From Desertivirga brevis (lineage in GTDB: Bacteria; Bacteroidota; Bacteroidia; Sphingobacteriales; Sphingobacteriaceae), in NCBI RefSeq assembly GCF_017355835.1, contig NZ_JAFEWF010000005.1:124001-188000 (forward strand): 64,000 nt of DNA, written 5' to 3'. The notes under the pieces were generated by a model. It was given only the letters and a program-made list of their open reading frames with translations, was not told the origin of the DNA and did not search any database. Each line of letters opens with the position of its first letter. Positions within the stretch are counted from its first letter, which is position 1. Below are positions 42,594-52,317 of the stretch, piece after piece. Made by a program: the position numbers and the translations under genes.

Positions 42594-43038
42594 GAAAAAT
42601 AATAGGTTTCAGATAGCTGTAGAAGCTACACCTGATATAAAAAACAGCTACATGCCGGGACTAAAGGCATTGGGAAATAACAGCAACAAAATTGAATTGG
42701 CTGCTACATGCGTGGGAAGTGTAGATATAGATAAAGCCGTAGAAAAGAAATATTCACGGTCAAATCGCTGGGATTATTGCTTCTCTTATAGAGAGCAAGT
42801 GTATTTTGTGGAGGTCCATCCTGCAAGTACAAGTGAGGTGGAAACCGTTCTGAAAAAATTGGACTGGTTAAAAAATTGGTTAAAATCGGATGCGCCAGAA
42901 GTAAATAAACTAAAAGCATCCGAGCATCCCTGGGTCTGGATCATGACCAAAGGGCAAAGCATCACCTCTGGGTCAAGGCAAGCCAGAAGATTAGCGATGA
43001 GCGGGATTAAGTTGACCTCGAAGTTGGTGCTAAAGTAA
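42586..43038 (+). CDS. Small nuclease-like partner of the AAA ATPase
   Basis: A 150-residue protein; ATG at 42586 is preferred over a TTG nine bases earlier. The core RWDYCFSYREQVYFVEVHPA followed by a helix (EVETVLKKLDWLKNWLK) has the strand-turn-strand-helix look of a PD-(D/E)xK nuclease, with an E-V-H in place of ExK. A later HPWVWIMTKGQSI strand fits. Catalytic competence is uncertain. It overlaps the ATPase gene by 8 bp, indicating coupling and a joint complex. Confidence 0.6.
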   Translation: MAKKNNRFQIAVEATPDIKNSYMPGLKALGNNSNKIELAATCVGSVDIDKAVEKKYSRSNRWDYCFSYREQVYFVEVHPASTSEVETVLKKLDWLKNWLKSDAPEVNKLKASEHPWVWIMTKGQSITSGSRQARRLAMSGIKLTSKLVLK

Positions 43039-43238
43039 AAGGAGACATAATAGCTTGTTCCGGAAAGCAAATCCGAGCCCTATCTTTTTGTCTAGGAAAT
43101 ATTCTCCAACAATATTACATTTGAATTTCCTTCCTGAACTAAATGTATGATGCTGAGCACCAAGTCTGATCCTTATAACTGAAAAAAATGAATACTATCT
43201 CTATCCCGAGAGGAAAATGCCTTGGCTTTTGATTTTTT

Positions 43239-46200
43239 ATGTCACATCCACGGGCAATGCATACCAACCTCCAACCAGACGCACAACAGAACTCCATAGC
43301 ATTCATTGATACTGAAATAGATCCGAAAACTTCAAAGATACTGGATATCGGAGGTTTAAGGGCGGATGGCGGTACCTTTCATAAAGCATCGGTTCCAGAG
43401 TTCATTCAGTTCCTTAACGGAACCAGGTACGTTTGCGGGCATAACATTATCAAGCATGATATTAAGTATATAGGACGGGCACTTAATGAAGCCCAAATTT
43501 CTGACTATAGCGCCATTGATACTTTATATCTCTCACCCCTGTTATTTCCGTCCAGACCCTATCATGCCCTATTAAAGGACGATAAACTGCAGACGGAGGA
43601 TGCTAATAATCCCCTGAACGATGCGATTAAAGCGAGGGACTTGTTCTATGATGAAGTAGCGGCATTTCGTCAATTAGACGATAAACTTAAACATATCTAT
43701 TATTCCCTCTTGAATGACCAGAAAGAGTTTCGCTCATTTTTTTCATTCCTGGGCTATGTAAGTGAACCTATTGACACCGAAGTTCTGATCCGGCTGAAGT
43801 TTGGAAACGAAATCTGTGAGCAGGTAGACCTGAAGAAAATCATTTCAGATCATCCGGTAGCGTTATCCTACTGCTTGTCCCTTCTCAATTCTTTTATTAC
43901 AAACCAGAAAACCTACTCCATCACACCTCCATGGGTATTGAAGAATTACCCAGAGGTGGAACGGATCATGTTTCGACTGCGGAATAAGCCTTGCCTGACG
44001 GGATGTTGGTACTGTGATCAGGCGCTGGACGTACATAAAGCACTGAAACGTTTTTTCGGCTATGATGCTTACAGAAGCTACGGGGGAGAGCCTTTGCAGG
44101 AGAAGGCAGTAAAAGCTGCCGTTAACAATAAGTCCATTCTGGCAGTTTTTCCCACAGGTGGAGGAAAGTCGATCACCTTTCAGGTTCCTGCCTTGATAGG
44201 CGGCGAAAGTTCCAGGGGATTAACTGTGGTTATTTCTCCGTTGCAATCCTTGATGAAGGATCAGGTGGATAATCTGGAAAGGGCCGGAATTACAGAAGCG
44301 GTAACTATCAACGGTTTGCTCGACCCGATTGAAAGGGCTAAGTCAATTGAGCGGGTTGAAGACGGCTCTGCTTGTATTCTTTACATCTCGCCCGAATCAT
44401 TACGCTCAGGGACAATCGAACGATTGTTGCTCGGGAGAAAGATTGTACGATTTGTGATAGATGAAGCGCACTGCTTTTCATCCTGGGGACAGGATTTCAG
44501 GGTTGACTACCTCTATATAGGCGACTTTATCAGATCGCTTCAGGAAAAGAAGAATCTGGAGGATGGTATTCCTGTGTCCTGCTTTACAGCAACTGCCAAG
44601 CAAAAAGTGATTGAAGATATCCGTGAATATTTTAAGGAGAAGCTTTCCCTTGAACTGGAACTGTTCACATCCAAGGCTTCACGGACAAACCTTCATTATA
44701 ACGTTTTTGAGAAAGACAACGAAGAAGAAAAGTATCAGGCTGTAAGAGATCTGATAGAAGAAAAGAATTGCCCCACCATCATTTATGTATCCAGAACGAG
44801 GAAGGCTTACTCACTTGCAGAACGATTAAGCAGCGACGGCTTCAACGCCCGACCTTACCACGGCAAAATGGAGGCTAAGGAAAAGACAGCCAATCAGAAT
44901 GCTTTTATAGCTGGCGAAGTTCCCATTATTGTGGCTACGTCGGCCTTCGGGATGGGTGTAGACAAGAAGGATGTTGGCCTTGTGATTCACTTCGAGATTT
45001 CCGACTCGCTGGAGAACTATGTGCAGGAAGCAGGCAGGGCGGGACGTGATGAGAAGATGATGGCGGATTGTTTTGTGTTGTTCAACGAGGAAGACCTTAG
45101 CAAGCATTTCATTCTGTTGAATCAAACCAAGCTTTCCCTTAAGGAAATCCAGCAAGTTTGGAAGGCAATCAAAGACATTACCAGGCTTCGCTCTACAGTA
45201 TCCAACTCGGCGTTAGAGATAGCGCGACAAGCCGGTTGGGATGATAGTGTAGCAGAAATAGAGACAAGAGTAAAAACGGCAATTGCTGCTTTGGAAGATG
45301 CAGGGTATCTAAAGCGGGGCCAGAACATGCCTCGTGTTTTTGCTAATAGTATTTTATCGAAGACCGCACAGGAAGCAATTGATAAGATCACCGCTTCGAA
45401 GCGCTTTGACGAGAAGCAAAAGGAAAAAGCAATTAGAATTATCAAGAAGCTCTTTTCCAGTAAAAGCAGGAAGCAAGCAAGTGAGGAGTCTGCCGAGTCC
45501 AGGATCGATTATATCAGCGATCACCTCGGAATCGTAAAAGAAGAAGTGATTAAAATTGTAAATCTCCTTCGTGAAGAGAAGATTTTAGCAGATGCAAAAG
45601 ATCTTACTGCTTTCATCAGGAGAGGTGAAAACAAAAACAAGTCCCTGAGCATCCTTGAGGCATTCGTCAAGGTCGAAAACTTTCTGCTTCCCTATATTCA
45701 TGATCAGGAAAAGGTCCTCCATATTAAAGAATTGAATGAGGAAGCAGAGGCAAAAGGCTTTGGAGAGGTAAGCACAAACAGGATAAAGACCATCCTCAAT
45801 TTCTGGGCAATAAAGAATTGGATTAAGCGAAGGAACCTTGAACACCATAAAAACCATATCGCTGTACTTTCCCTTCATCCAGAGGAAACACTGAAGAAAA
45901 AGCTGGAGAAAAGGCATGAGCTTGCTACGTTCCTGGTGGGGTATCTCTATGAGAAAAGTCGCCTGGGTTTATCAGAGGAAGACAAAAACAAGGAAGAGGT
46001 TTTGGTTGAGTTCTTGGTGCATGAATTAAAGGCAGCATTCGAACGGGAGTGGAGACTTTTTGAAATGCAGGTATCGGTGGAGGAAATTGAAGATGCGCTT
46101 TTCTACCTGTCAAAAATTGAAGCCCTTAAAATTGAGGGTGGTTTTCTGGTAGTTTATAACAGTCTCACCATCGAACGACTGGAACAGGACAACAAGGTAC

Positions 46201-48101
46201 GCTACAAGGTAGAGGATTATAAAAAGCTCAACCAGTTTTACGAAAGCAAGGTTCAGCAGATCCATATAGTGGGGGAGTACGCCAAGCAGATGATCAGCGA
46301 CTACAAAAACGCGCTGCAGTTTGTGGAGGATTATTTCCAGTTAAATTATCAGGCCTTCCTTAGTAAATACTTCAAAGGCAGTCGCCAGGATGAAATCCGC
46401 CGCAATGTTACTCCCGCTAAATTCAAACAGCTTTTCGGTGAGCTTTCTCCCACTCAATTAAAGATCATCAACGATAACAATTCCAGGTACATTGTGGTAG
46501 CAGCAGGGCCTGGGAGCGGAAAAACAAGAGTGCTAGTGCACAAGCTTGCCTCATTGCTTTTAATGGAAGATGTAAAGCATGAACAATTGCTGATGCTCAC
46601 CTTTTCCCGGGCGGCAGTCACCGAATTCAAGAAGCGCTTACTGAAGCTCATCGGCAATGCGGCAAATTTCATCGAGATAAAAACATTTCATTCCTACTGC
46701 TTTGATCTGTTGGGTAAGGTGGGCAGCCTGCAAAAGTCGGATGTGATCTTGAAAAAGACGATTGAGATGATCAGAAACAAAGAGGTGGAAGCAAGCCGCA
46801 TTACAAAAACGGTTTTAGTGATCGATGAAGCACAGGACATGGATGAGGATGAGTTTCATCTTGTGAAGGCGCTGATGGAGCAGAATGAAGAGATGAGGGT
46901 AATTGCCGTAGGGGACGATGATCAGAACATCTATGAATTCAGAGGTGCAAGTTCCCAGTTTCTGGAACTGTTCCTCAAGAGTAAGCAGTCGGTTAAATAC
47001 GAGCTTGTTGAAAATTACAGAAGTAAGAGCAATCTGGTTGAGTTCACCAATCAGTTTGTCAGCAGAATACAGCACCGTCTAAAAGAGACGCCGGTAATTG
47101 CCAAACAAAGGGACAATGGGACAATAAAAGTGGTGCAGCATCATGGCGGAAACCTAATTACACCATTGGTTCGAGACTTGGTAGCTGCCGAGTTAAAAGG
47201 CACAACCTGTGTCCTTACCAAGACCAACGAAGAGGCGTTACAAATTGCGGGACTGCTCCTTAAAAATAACATCCCTGCGAAACTAATCCAGTCGAACGAT
47301 AGCTTTAGTTTATACAATCTCCTGGAAGTCCGATCCTTCCTGCAATCCTTGAACCTTGACGACGAAACTTATATTATCCCGGATGAGGACTGGGAACGTG
47401 CGAAGCGGGAGCTAGTGAACCGATACCACAAGAGCTCCAAGCTGGAAGTCTGCAAGAACATCATCAAGGATTTTGAAGCCACCAATCCGAAGAGAAAGTA
47501 CAAAACAGACCTGGAGGTTTTTATCCGGGAATCGAGGCTGGAAGATTTCTTTAATGAGAAGGGAGATACGGTCTTTGTTTCAACCATTCATAAAGCGAAG
47601 GGGAAAGAGTTTGATCAGGTGTTCCTGATGCTCGAGAACTTCGACGTAGCAACTGACGCCGCAAAACGGCAGCTCTACGTTGCCATTACCCGTGCAAAGC
47701 AGAATCTTAGCATTCACCTTAATGGTCATTTCCTTGATAGCCTTACTGCGAATAATCTGGAAAGGGTAGATGATAGGGAAAGGTATTTACCACCCGTTGA
47801 ACTAACCATGCAGCTCGGCTTTAAGGATATCTGGCTGGATTACTTTATTAATAGACAGCACCTTGTTTCTCATCTGACCAGTGGGGAATTGTTGACTGTA
47901 AAAGGCAATGAGTGTTTGAATTCGAAGGGGGAATGTGTTTTGAGGTTTTCTCAGAAGTTCCTGGAGCAAATTGAGGTATTGAAAGAGAAGAATTACGTTC
48001 TCAAAAGTGCCAGGGTGAATTTTATTATTTACTGGCTCAAGGAAGGAGCGGAGAAGGAGGTAAAGGTGGTTTTGCCGGAACTGGGGTTTGAGAAGGGGTA
48101 G
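43239..48101 (+). CDS. Exonuclease-RecQ-UvrD fusion helicase
   Basis: A single 1620-residue polypeptide with three enzymes. Residues about 15-150 form a DEDD 3'-5' exonuclease (IAFIDTEID with Asp24 and Glu26; GHNIIKHD with Asp74; LNDAIKARD). About 285-650 is a RecQ-type SF2 helicase: VFPTGGGKS, DEAHCFSSWG, SCFTATAK, ATSAFGMGVDKKDV and QEAGRAGRDE. About 1080-1570 is a UvrD/Rep-type SF1 helicase: AAGPGSGKTR, VIDEAQDMDED, VGDDDQNIYEFRGA, VSTIHKAKGKEFD and LYVAITRAKQNL. The middle is RQC/winged-helix-like. Such fusions likely process broken or foreign DNA. Flanked by the ATPase pair and the type I system. Confidence 0.9.
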   Translation: MSHPRAMHTNLQPDAQQNSIAFIDTEIDPKTSKILDIGGLRADGGTFHKASVPEFIQFLNGTRYVCGHNIIKHDIKYIGRALNEAQISDYSAIDTLYLSPLLFPSRPYHALLKDDKLQTEDANNPLNDAIKARDLFYDEVAAFRQLDDKLKHIYYSLLNDQKEFRSFFSFLGYVSEPIDTEVLIRLKFGNEICEQVDLKKIISDHPVALSYCLSLLNSFITNQKTYSITPPWVLKNYPEVERIMFRLRNKPCLTGCWYCDQALDVHKALKRFFGYDAYRSYGGEPLQEKAVKAAVNNKSILAVFPTGGGKSITFQVPALIGGESSRGLTVVISPLQSLMKDQVDNLERAGITEAVTINGLLDPIERAKSIERVEDGSACILYISPESLRSGTIERLLLGRKIVRFVIDEAHCFSSWGQDFRVDYLYIGDFIRSLQEKKNLEDGIPVSCFTATAKQKVIEDIREYFKEKLSLELELFTSKASRTNLHYNVFEKDNEEEKYQAVRDLIEEKNCPTIIYVSRTRKAYSLAERLSSDGFNARPYHGKMEAKEKTANQNAFIAGEVPIIVATSAFGMGVDKKDVGLVIHFEISDSLENYVQEAGRAGRDEKMMADCFVLFNEEDLSKHFILLNQTKLSLKEIQQVWKAIKDITRLRSTVSNSALEIARQAGWDDSVAEIETRVKTAIAALEDAGYLKRGQNMPRVFANSILSKTAQEAIDKITASKRFDEKQKEKAIRIIKKLFSSKSRKQASEESAESRIDYISDHLGIVKEEVIKIVNLLREEKILADAKDLTAFIRRGENKNKSLSILEAFVKVENFLLPYIHDQEKVLHIKELNEEAEAKGFGEVSTNRIKTILNFWAIKNWIKRRNLEHHKNHIAVLSLHPEETLKKKLEKRHELATFLVGYLYEKSRLGLSEEDKNKEEVLVEFLVHELKAAFEREWRLFEMQVSVEEIEDALFYLSKIEALKIEGGFLVVYNSLTIERLEQDNKVRYKVEDYKKLNQFYESKVQQIHIVGEYAKQMISDYKNALQFVEDYFQLNYQAFLSKYFKGSRQDEIRRNVTPAKFKQLFGELSPTQLKIINDNNSRYIVVAAGPGSGKTRVLVHKLASLLLMEDVKHEQLLMLTFSRAAVTEFKKRLLKLIGNAANFIEIKTFHSYCFDLLGKVGSLQKSDVILKKTIEMIRNKEVEASRITKTVLVIDEAQDMDEDEFHLVKALMEQNEEMRVIAVGDDDQNIYEFRGASSQFLELFLKSKQSVKYELVENYRSKSNLVEFTNQFVSRIQHRLKETPVIAKQRDNGTIKVVQHHGGNLITPLVRDLVAAELKGTTCVLTKTNEEALQIAGLLLKNNIPAKLIQSNDSFSLYNLLEVRSFLQSLNLDDETYIIPDEDWERAKRELVNRYHKSSKLEVCKNIIKDFEATNPKRKYKTDLEVFIRESRLEDFFNEKGDTVFVSTIHKAKGKEFDQVFLMLENFDVATDAAKRQLYVAITRAKQNLSIHLNGHFLDSLTANNLERVDDRERYLPPVELTMQLGFKDIWLDYFINRQHLVSHLTSGELLTVKGNECLNSKGECVLRFSQKFLEQIEVLKEKNYVLKSARVNFIIYWLKEGAEKEVKVVLPELGFEKG

Positions 48102-48225
48102 GAAAAGTCCCAATTGGATATAATGTTTAAGATTTACTGTCTCAAACGGTCTTCTTTATGGAAGAACGGATATTGACTAATAGCTGTCATTAAAAATAAG
48201 TGCTTATTTCTAGTTTTATATTCTA

Positions 48226-48253
48226 TGGCCTTGCGGAAGTAAGGTCATTTTTG
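48226..48253 (+). terminator. Terminator-like hairpin
   Basis: TGGCCTT (48226-48232) pairs with AAGGTCA (48241-48247) over an 8-nt loop, with one G-U, followed by TTTTTG. It lies 125 bp after the fusion helicase. Closer to the stop, TACTGTCTCAAAC (48135-48147) resembles the 17-nt array repeat, here in plus orientation. Confidence 0.55.
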
Positions 48254-48473
48254 TTTATGCCTTGTGCACGTAGTTCAGGGTTGGAATTTAAGCTATAGAA
48301 GGTGCTTCTTTTAACCTTCAGTTAATTGTAAATAAACTTTCACATGTTAGAACACTTATTTATTTTTCAAAAATTAAATCTTTAAGTATTACAGACGTTA
48401 CTCCTGATATAGAAGTTGGTTAACAGCTTGTAAATAAGAAGTTTAAAAGTCTGTCGGCAATTTTGATTATTTG

Positions 48474-48506
48474 TACACCCATCAGGATTCGAACCTGAGA
48501 CCGATG
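48474..48506 (-). tRNA. tRNA 3'-end remnant (T-arm and acceptor), not a functional gene
   Basis: On the minus strand, TCAGG-TTCGAAT-CCTGA forms a perfect T-arm, followed by an acceptor-like TGGGTGTA. No anticodon or D-arm lies upstream. Such 3' tRNA copies are typical of att sites left by elements that integrate into tRNA genes. Confidence 0.55.
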
Positions 48507-48535
48507 TTTTGATAATTAGATAACCTTTTACAGTT

Positions 48536-48568
48536 GTACCCAGAGCCGGAGTCGAACCGGTATGATGA
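48536..48568 (-). tRNA. Second tRNA 3'-end remnant, degenerate
   Basis: On the minus strand, CCGG-TTCGACT-CCGG with TCTGGGTA resembles the T-arm and acceptor end of another tRNA. Both remnants are preceded by TTATCTAA and followed by ACAA, so they form a tandem pair. They lie 73 bp before hsdM and may mark its boundary. Confidence 0.5.
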
Positions 48569-48640
48569 TTTAGATAAATATTAACAACGATAATACAAAT
48601 ATATTTTGGATTTGAATTCAAAATAGAATTATATATTACA

Positions 48641-50989
48641 ATGAATCACGCAGTTCACAATAAACTTGTTTCCTTTATTTGGTCTATCGCCGACGATTGT
48701 TTGCGCGATGTATACGTTCGAGGTAAGTACCGCGATGTAATTCTTCCGATGGTCGTATTACGCCGCTTGGATGCATTACTAGAGCCTACCAAAGAAGCCG
48801 TAATGGAAGAATTGCGTTTCCAAAGGGAAGATGCAGGCTTTACAGAGCTGGACCCTGAAGGTTTAAGAGAGGCTTCCGGTTATGTTTTTTATAATACAAG
48901 TCCCTGGACTCTACAGCGACTTCATGATACAGCTTCCAACAACCAGCAGTTATTGGAAGCAAACTTCCGTGAATATCTGGACGGTTTCAGCGAAAACGTT
49001 AAAGAGATCATCGAAAAGTTTCACCTGAAAGCTCAGGTGAGGCACATGGCCAGTAAAGATGTGCTGCTGGATGTCTTAGAAAAATTTACTTCTCCCCGTA
49101 TCAATCTAACTCCGTTTACCAAAATAGATCCTGACGGAAGGAAACTTCCGGAGCTAAGTAACCTGGGCATGGGTTACGTGTTTGAGGAGCTGATCCGCAA
49201 GTTTAACGAAGAAAACAACGAAGAAGCTGGAGAACACTTTACCCCTCGTGAGGTGATCGACTTGATGACGCATATTATCTTCGAACCCATCATGGACAAC
49301 CTTCCTCCGGTAATGACCATCTATGACCCGGCTTGCGGATCCGGAGGTATGTTGACAGAATCACAGAACTTTATCAAAGATCCGGAAGGCTTAATTAAAG
49401 CAGAAGGCGCCGTAGAACTGTACGGTAAAGAGATCAACGACGAGACCTACGCCATTTGTAAGTCGGATATGATGATCAAGGGGAATAACCCTGAAAATAT
49501 TAAAAATGGCTCTACGCTTTCTACAGATGAATTTGCAGGTATGAGTTTCGACTTTATGCTTTCCAATCCGCCTTACGGTAAATCATGGGCAGGAGAGGTA
49601 AGGTATATTAAGGATGGGTCAGACGTGATAGATCCCCGTTTCCAGGTGAAGCTGAAGGACTATTGGGGAATAGAGCAGGATGCCGATGCGACGCCACGTT
49701 CTTCTGACGGACAATTGCTGTTCCTAATGGAGATGGTAAACAAAATGAAGCCTTTAACGATAAGTCCCTGGGGTTCCCGAATTGCTTCGGTACATAACGG
49801 ATCCAGTTTGTTTACTGGAGATGCAGGAGGTGGCGAAAGTAATATCCGTCGCTATATCATCGAGAACGATTTGCTGGAAGCGATTATCCAGCTTCCGAAC
49901 AACCTTTTCTACAATACGGGTATCACCACCTATATCTGGATATTAAGCAATAACAAGGCAGACCAGCGCAAAGGCAAAGTGCAGTTGATCGATGCCGGAC
50001 AAATGTATCGCAAGCTCCGTAAAAACCTTGGAGCCAAAAATTGTGAGTTCGCGCCTGAACATATTGACGAAATTGTAAGGGCCTATAAAGAGCTAGAAGC
50101 CAGAGAGCGGGCCCCTGATCAGGATTTGACGAGTAAGATCTTTGATAACAGCGACTTTGGGTATTACAAAGTAACCATAGAACGGCCTAAGCGATTAAAA
50201 GCTCAGTTTACTGCTGAACGAATAGCGGATCTCCGCTTTGACCGAAGCCTAAAAGAACCTATGCAATGGGCCTGGCAGGAATTTGGCGAGCAGGTGTACC
50301 AGGATTTGAAATCGCTGGAAAAGCCTATTAAAGAATGGTGTGAGAAGCAGGAGTTGAACCTTTCTAAGAAACAGGAAGAAGCCTTGCTAAAGCCTGCCAC
50401 CTGGGAAAAACAGCAGAACCTATTGCGTGTGGCGAATTTTCTGCTGGATGCACTGGGTAACGAGGAGTATAACAACTTCAATGTGTTCTCGCAAAAGGTG
50501 GAGGAAGTACTGAAAGCACAAAAGGAAAAACTATCAGCCGGAGAAAAGAAAGCCATTCTGGATGCGGTGAGCTGGTACGATGCGGAAGCAGATAAAGTGC
50601 TGAAAGGTATTGTGAAGTTGAAGGATGATAAGCTGCAGTCTTTGATGGAACGCCTGGGATGCAGGGAGGAACAGCTACCTGAGTATGGCTATTACCCTTC
50701 CGATAAAAAAGGAGAGTACCTGGTGTACGAAACGGAAAGTGACCTCCGCGACTTTGAGAATATTCCTTTGAAAGAAAAGGTATACGACTACTTCTTACGA
50801 GAAGTGAAACCGCACGTGGAGGAAGCCTGGATCAATCTGGATGCAACAAAGATTGGTTACGAGATCAGCTTCAATAAGTACTTCTATAAACATGAACCTT
50901 TACGAAACTTGGAAGAAGTAAGTGCGGACATTCTTCAATTGGAAGAAGAGAGTGAAGGATTAATTAAGGAAATCTTAAATCTCATATAA
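48641..50989 (+). CDS. hsdM: Type I restriction-modification system, DNA methyltransferase subunit
   Basis: A 782-residue N6-adenine methyltransferase. An N-terminal helical domain precedes the SAM motif YDPACGSGGMLTE (about 229-241) and the catalytic LSNPPYGKSW (NPPY at about 309-312). The C-terminal 250 residues exceed the common length of about 500 and contain a coiled coil. It methylates the host DNA at the sequence set by HsdS and is required for cleavage by HsdR. First gene of the operon; hsdS starts 3 bp after its stop. Confidence 0.95.
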   Translation: MNHAVHNKLVSFIWSIADDCLRDVYVRGKYRDVILPMVVLRRLDALLEPTKEAVMEELRFQREDAGFTELDPEGLREASGYVFYNTSPWTLQRLHDTASNNQQLLEANFREYLDGFSENVKEIIEKFHLKAQVRHMASKDVLLDVLEKFTSPRINLTPFTKIDPDGRKLPELSNLGMGYVFEELIRKFNEENNEEAGEHFTPREVIDLMTHIIFEPIMDNLPPVMTIYDPACGSGGMLTESQNFIKDPEGLIKAEGAVELYGKEINDETYAICKSDMMIKGNNPENIKNGSTLSTDEFAGMSFDFMLSNPPYGKSWAGEVRYIKDGSDVIDPRFQVKLKDYWGIEQDADATPRSSDGQLLFLMEMVNKMKPLTISPWGSRIASVHNGSSLFTGDAGGGESNIRRYIIENDLLEAIIQLPNNLFYNTGITTYIWILSNNKADQRKGKVQLIDAGQMYRKLRKNLGAKNCEFAPEHIDEIVRAYKELEARERAPDQDLTSKIFDNSDFGYYKVTIERPKRLKAQFTAERIADLRFDRSLKEPMQWAWQEFGEQVYQDLKSLEKPIKEWCEKQELNLSKKQEEALLKPATWEKQQNLLRVANFLLDALGNEEYNNFNVFSQKVEEVLKAQKEKLSAGEKKAILDAVSWYDAEADKVLKGIVKLKDDKLQSLMERLGCREEQLPEYGYYPSDKKGEYLVYETESDLRDFENIPLKEKVYDYFLREVKPHVEEAWINLDATKIGYEISFNKYFYKHEPLRNLEEVSADILQLEEESEGLIKEILNLI

Positions 50990-50992
50990 GTT

Positions 50993-52303
50993 ATGGAGAC
51001 TTTAAGTTTAGAAATGGCAACTTATTCCAAGTATAAAAATTCGGGTTTTGAATGGATTGGTGAAATTCCCATTCATTGGAAAGTGGAAAAAGGAAAATGG
51101 CTATTTCAGAAAGAAAACCGTCTTCCACTCGAGGGGGATGGAATCGTTACTGCTTTTCGTGATGGGCAAGTAACTCTAAGATCTAATAGAAGAGAAGATG
51201 GATTTACTAATGCTATACAAGAGCATGGTTACCAAAGGATTAAAAAGGGAGATCTAGTTATCCATGCAATGGATGCATTTGCTGGAGCAATTGGAGTTTC
51301 AGATTCCGATGGAAAGTCTTCACCGGTTTATGCTGCTTGCACTCCAAGGCAGAAGGAAACTGTTGACGCTTATTACTACGCTTATCTTTTAAGAAATTTA
51401 GCAAAAACTGGTTTTATCGAATCTCTGGCAAAGGGAATAAGGGAACGTTCTACCGATTTTAGATATAAAGATTTTGGATTGCTTGAATTGCCGCTTCCCC
51501 CTCTTCCCGAACAAACCGCTATTGCCAATTTCCTTAACAAAAAAACCGAACAAATAGATCAGGCGATTGCACAAAAGGAAAGGCTGATAGAACTTTTAAA
51601 AGAACGAAGACAAATCCTTATTCATAAAGCCGTTACCCGCGGGCTTAATCCTGATGTAAAGATGAAGGATAGTGGGGTGGAATGGATTGGGGAGGTGCCG
51701 GAGCATTGGAAGGTATCTGCGTTGAGTTATGTCGCCAGAATAGAGACGGGCTCTACGCCGGATAGAACCAGACCGACTTATTGGGGTGGCGATATCCCTT
51801 GGGTAAAAACAGGAGAAGTTAATTATACTACAATTAGGACAACAGAGGAAAAAATAACTGAACAAGGTCTAAAAAACTCAGCTACAAGGCTCGCTGAACC
51901 TGAAACGATTCTGATGGCGATGTATGGTCAAGGAGTAACAAGAGGTAGGGTTGCAATTCTGGGAGTTCATGCCGCTTATAATCAGGCTTGCTGTGCAATT
52001 AAATTCGATCATAGAATCAAACACAAGTTCGGATATTACTTTTTCATCGCCGCCTATCCCCATGTTAGAGATGCAGGTAATGAAACTAGCCAAATGAATC
52101 TTAGTTCTGGATATATTTCCAAGTTGAAAGTTCCAATCCCAACTAAAAGCGAACAGGAAGAAATAATCAGCTTTATAGAGTTTTGTAATTTGAAAGCTGA
52201 TAGTGCCATTATTATCAAAACAAAAGAAATCGATAAGCTCAAAGAATACAAAGCAACATTAATTAATGCTGTGGTAACGGGGAAAATAAAAGTAAGCGCC
52301 TAA
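50993..52303 (+). CDS. hsdS: Type I restriction-modification system, specificity subunit
   Basis: A 436-residue specificity protein with two target-recognition domains, each introduced by a similar segment (SGFEWIGEIPIHWKVEKGKW and SGVEWIGEVPEHWKVSALSY) and each followed by a conserved helix region (LPLPPLPEQTAIANFLNKKT and VPIPTKSEQEEIISFIE). This is the classical two-half arrangement that reads a bipartite DNA site. ATG at 51014 is an alternative start. It lies 3 bp after hsdM and 14 bp before the 1400-residue gene. Confidence 0.94.
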   Translation: METLSLEMATYSKYKNSGFEWIGEIPIHWKVEKGKWLFQKENRLPLEGDGIVTAFRDGQVTLRSNRREDGFTNAIQEHGYQRIKKGDLVIHAMDAFAGAIGVSDSDGKSSPVYAACTPRQKETVDAYYYAYLLRNLAKTGFIESLAKGIRERSTDFRYKDFGLLELPLPPLPEQTAIANFLNKKTEQIDQAIAQKERLIELLKERRQILIHKAVTRGLNPDVKMKDSGVEWIGEVPEHWKVSALSYVARIETGSTPDRTRPTYWGGDIPWVKTGEVNYTTIRTTEEKITEQGLKNSATRLAEPETILMAMYGQGVTRGRVAILGVHAAYNQACCAIKFDHRIKHKFGYYFFIAAYPHVRDAGNETSQMNLSSGYISKLKVPIPTKSEQEEIISFIEFCNLKADSAIIIKTKEIDKLKEYKATLINAVVTGKIKVSA

Positions 52304-52317
52304 ACATCACTCACTAT

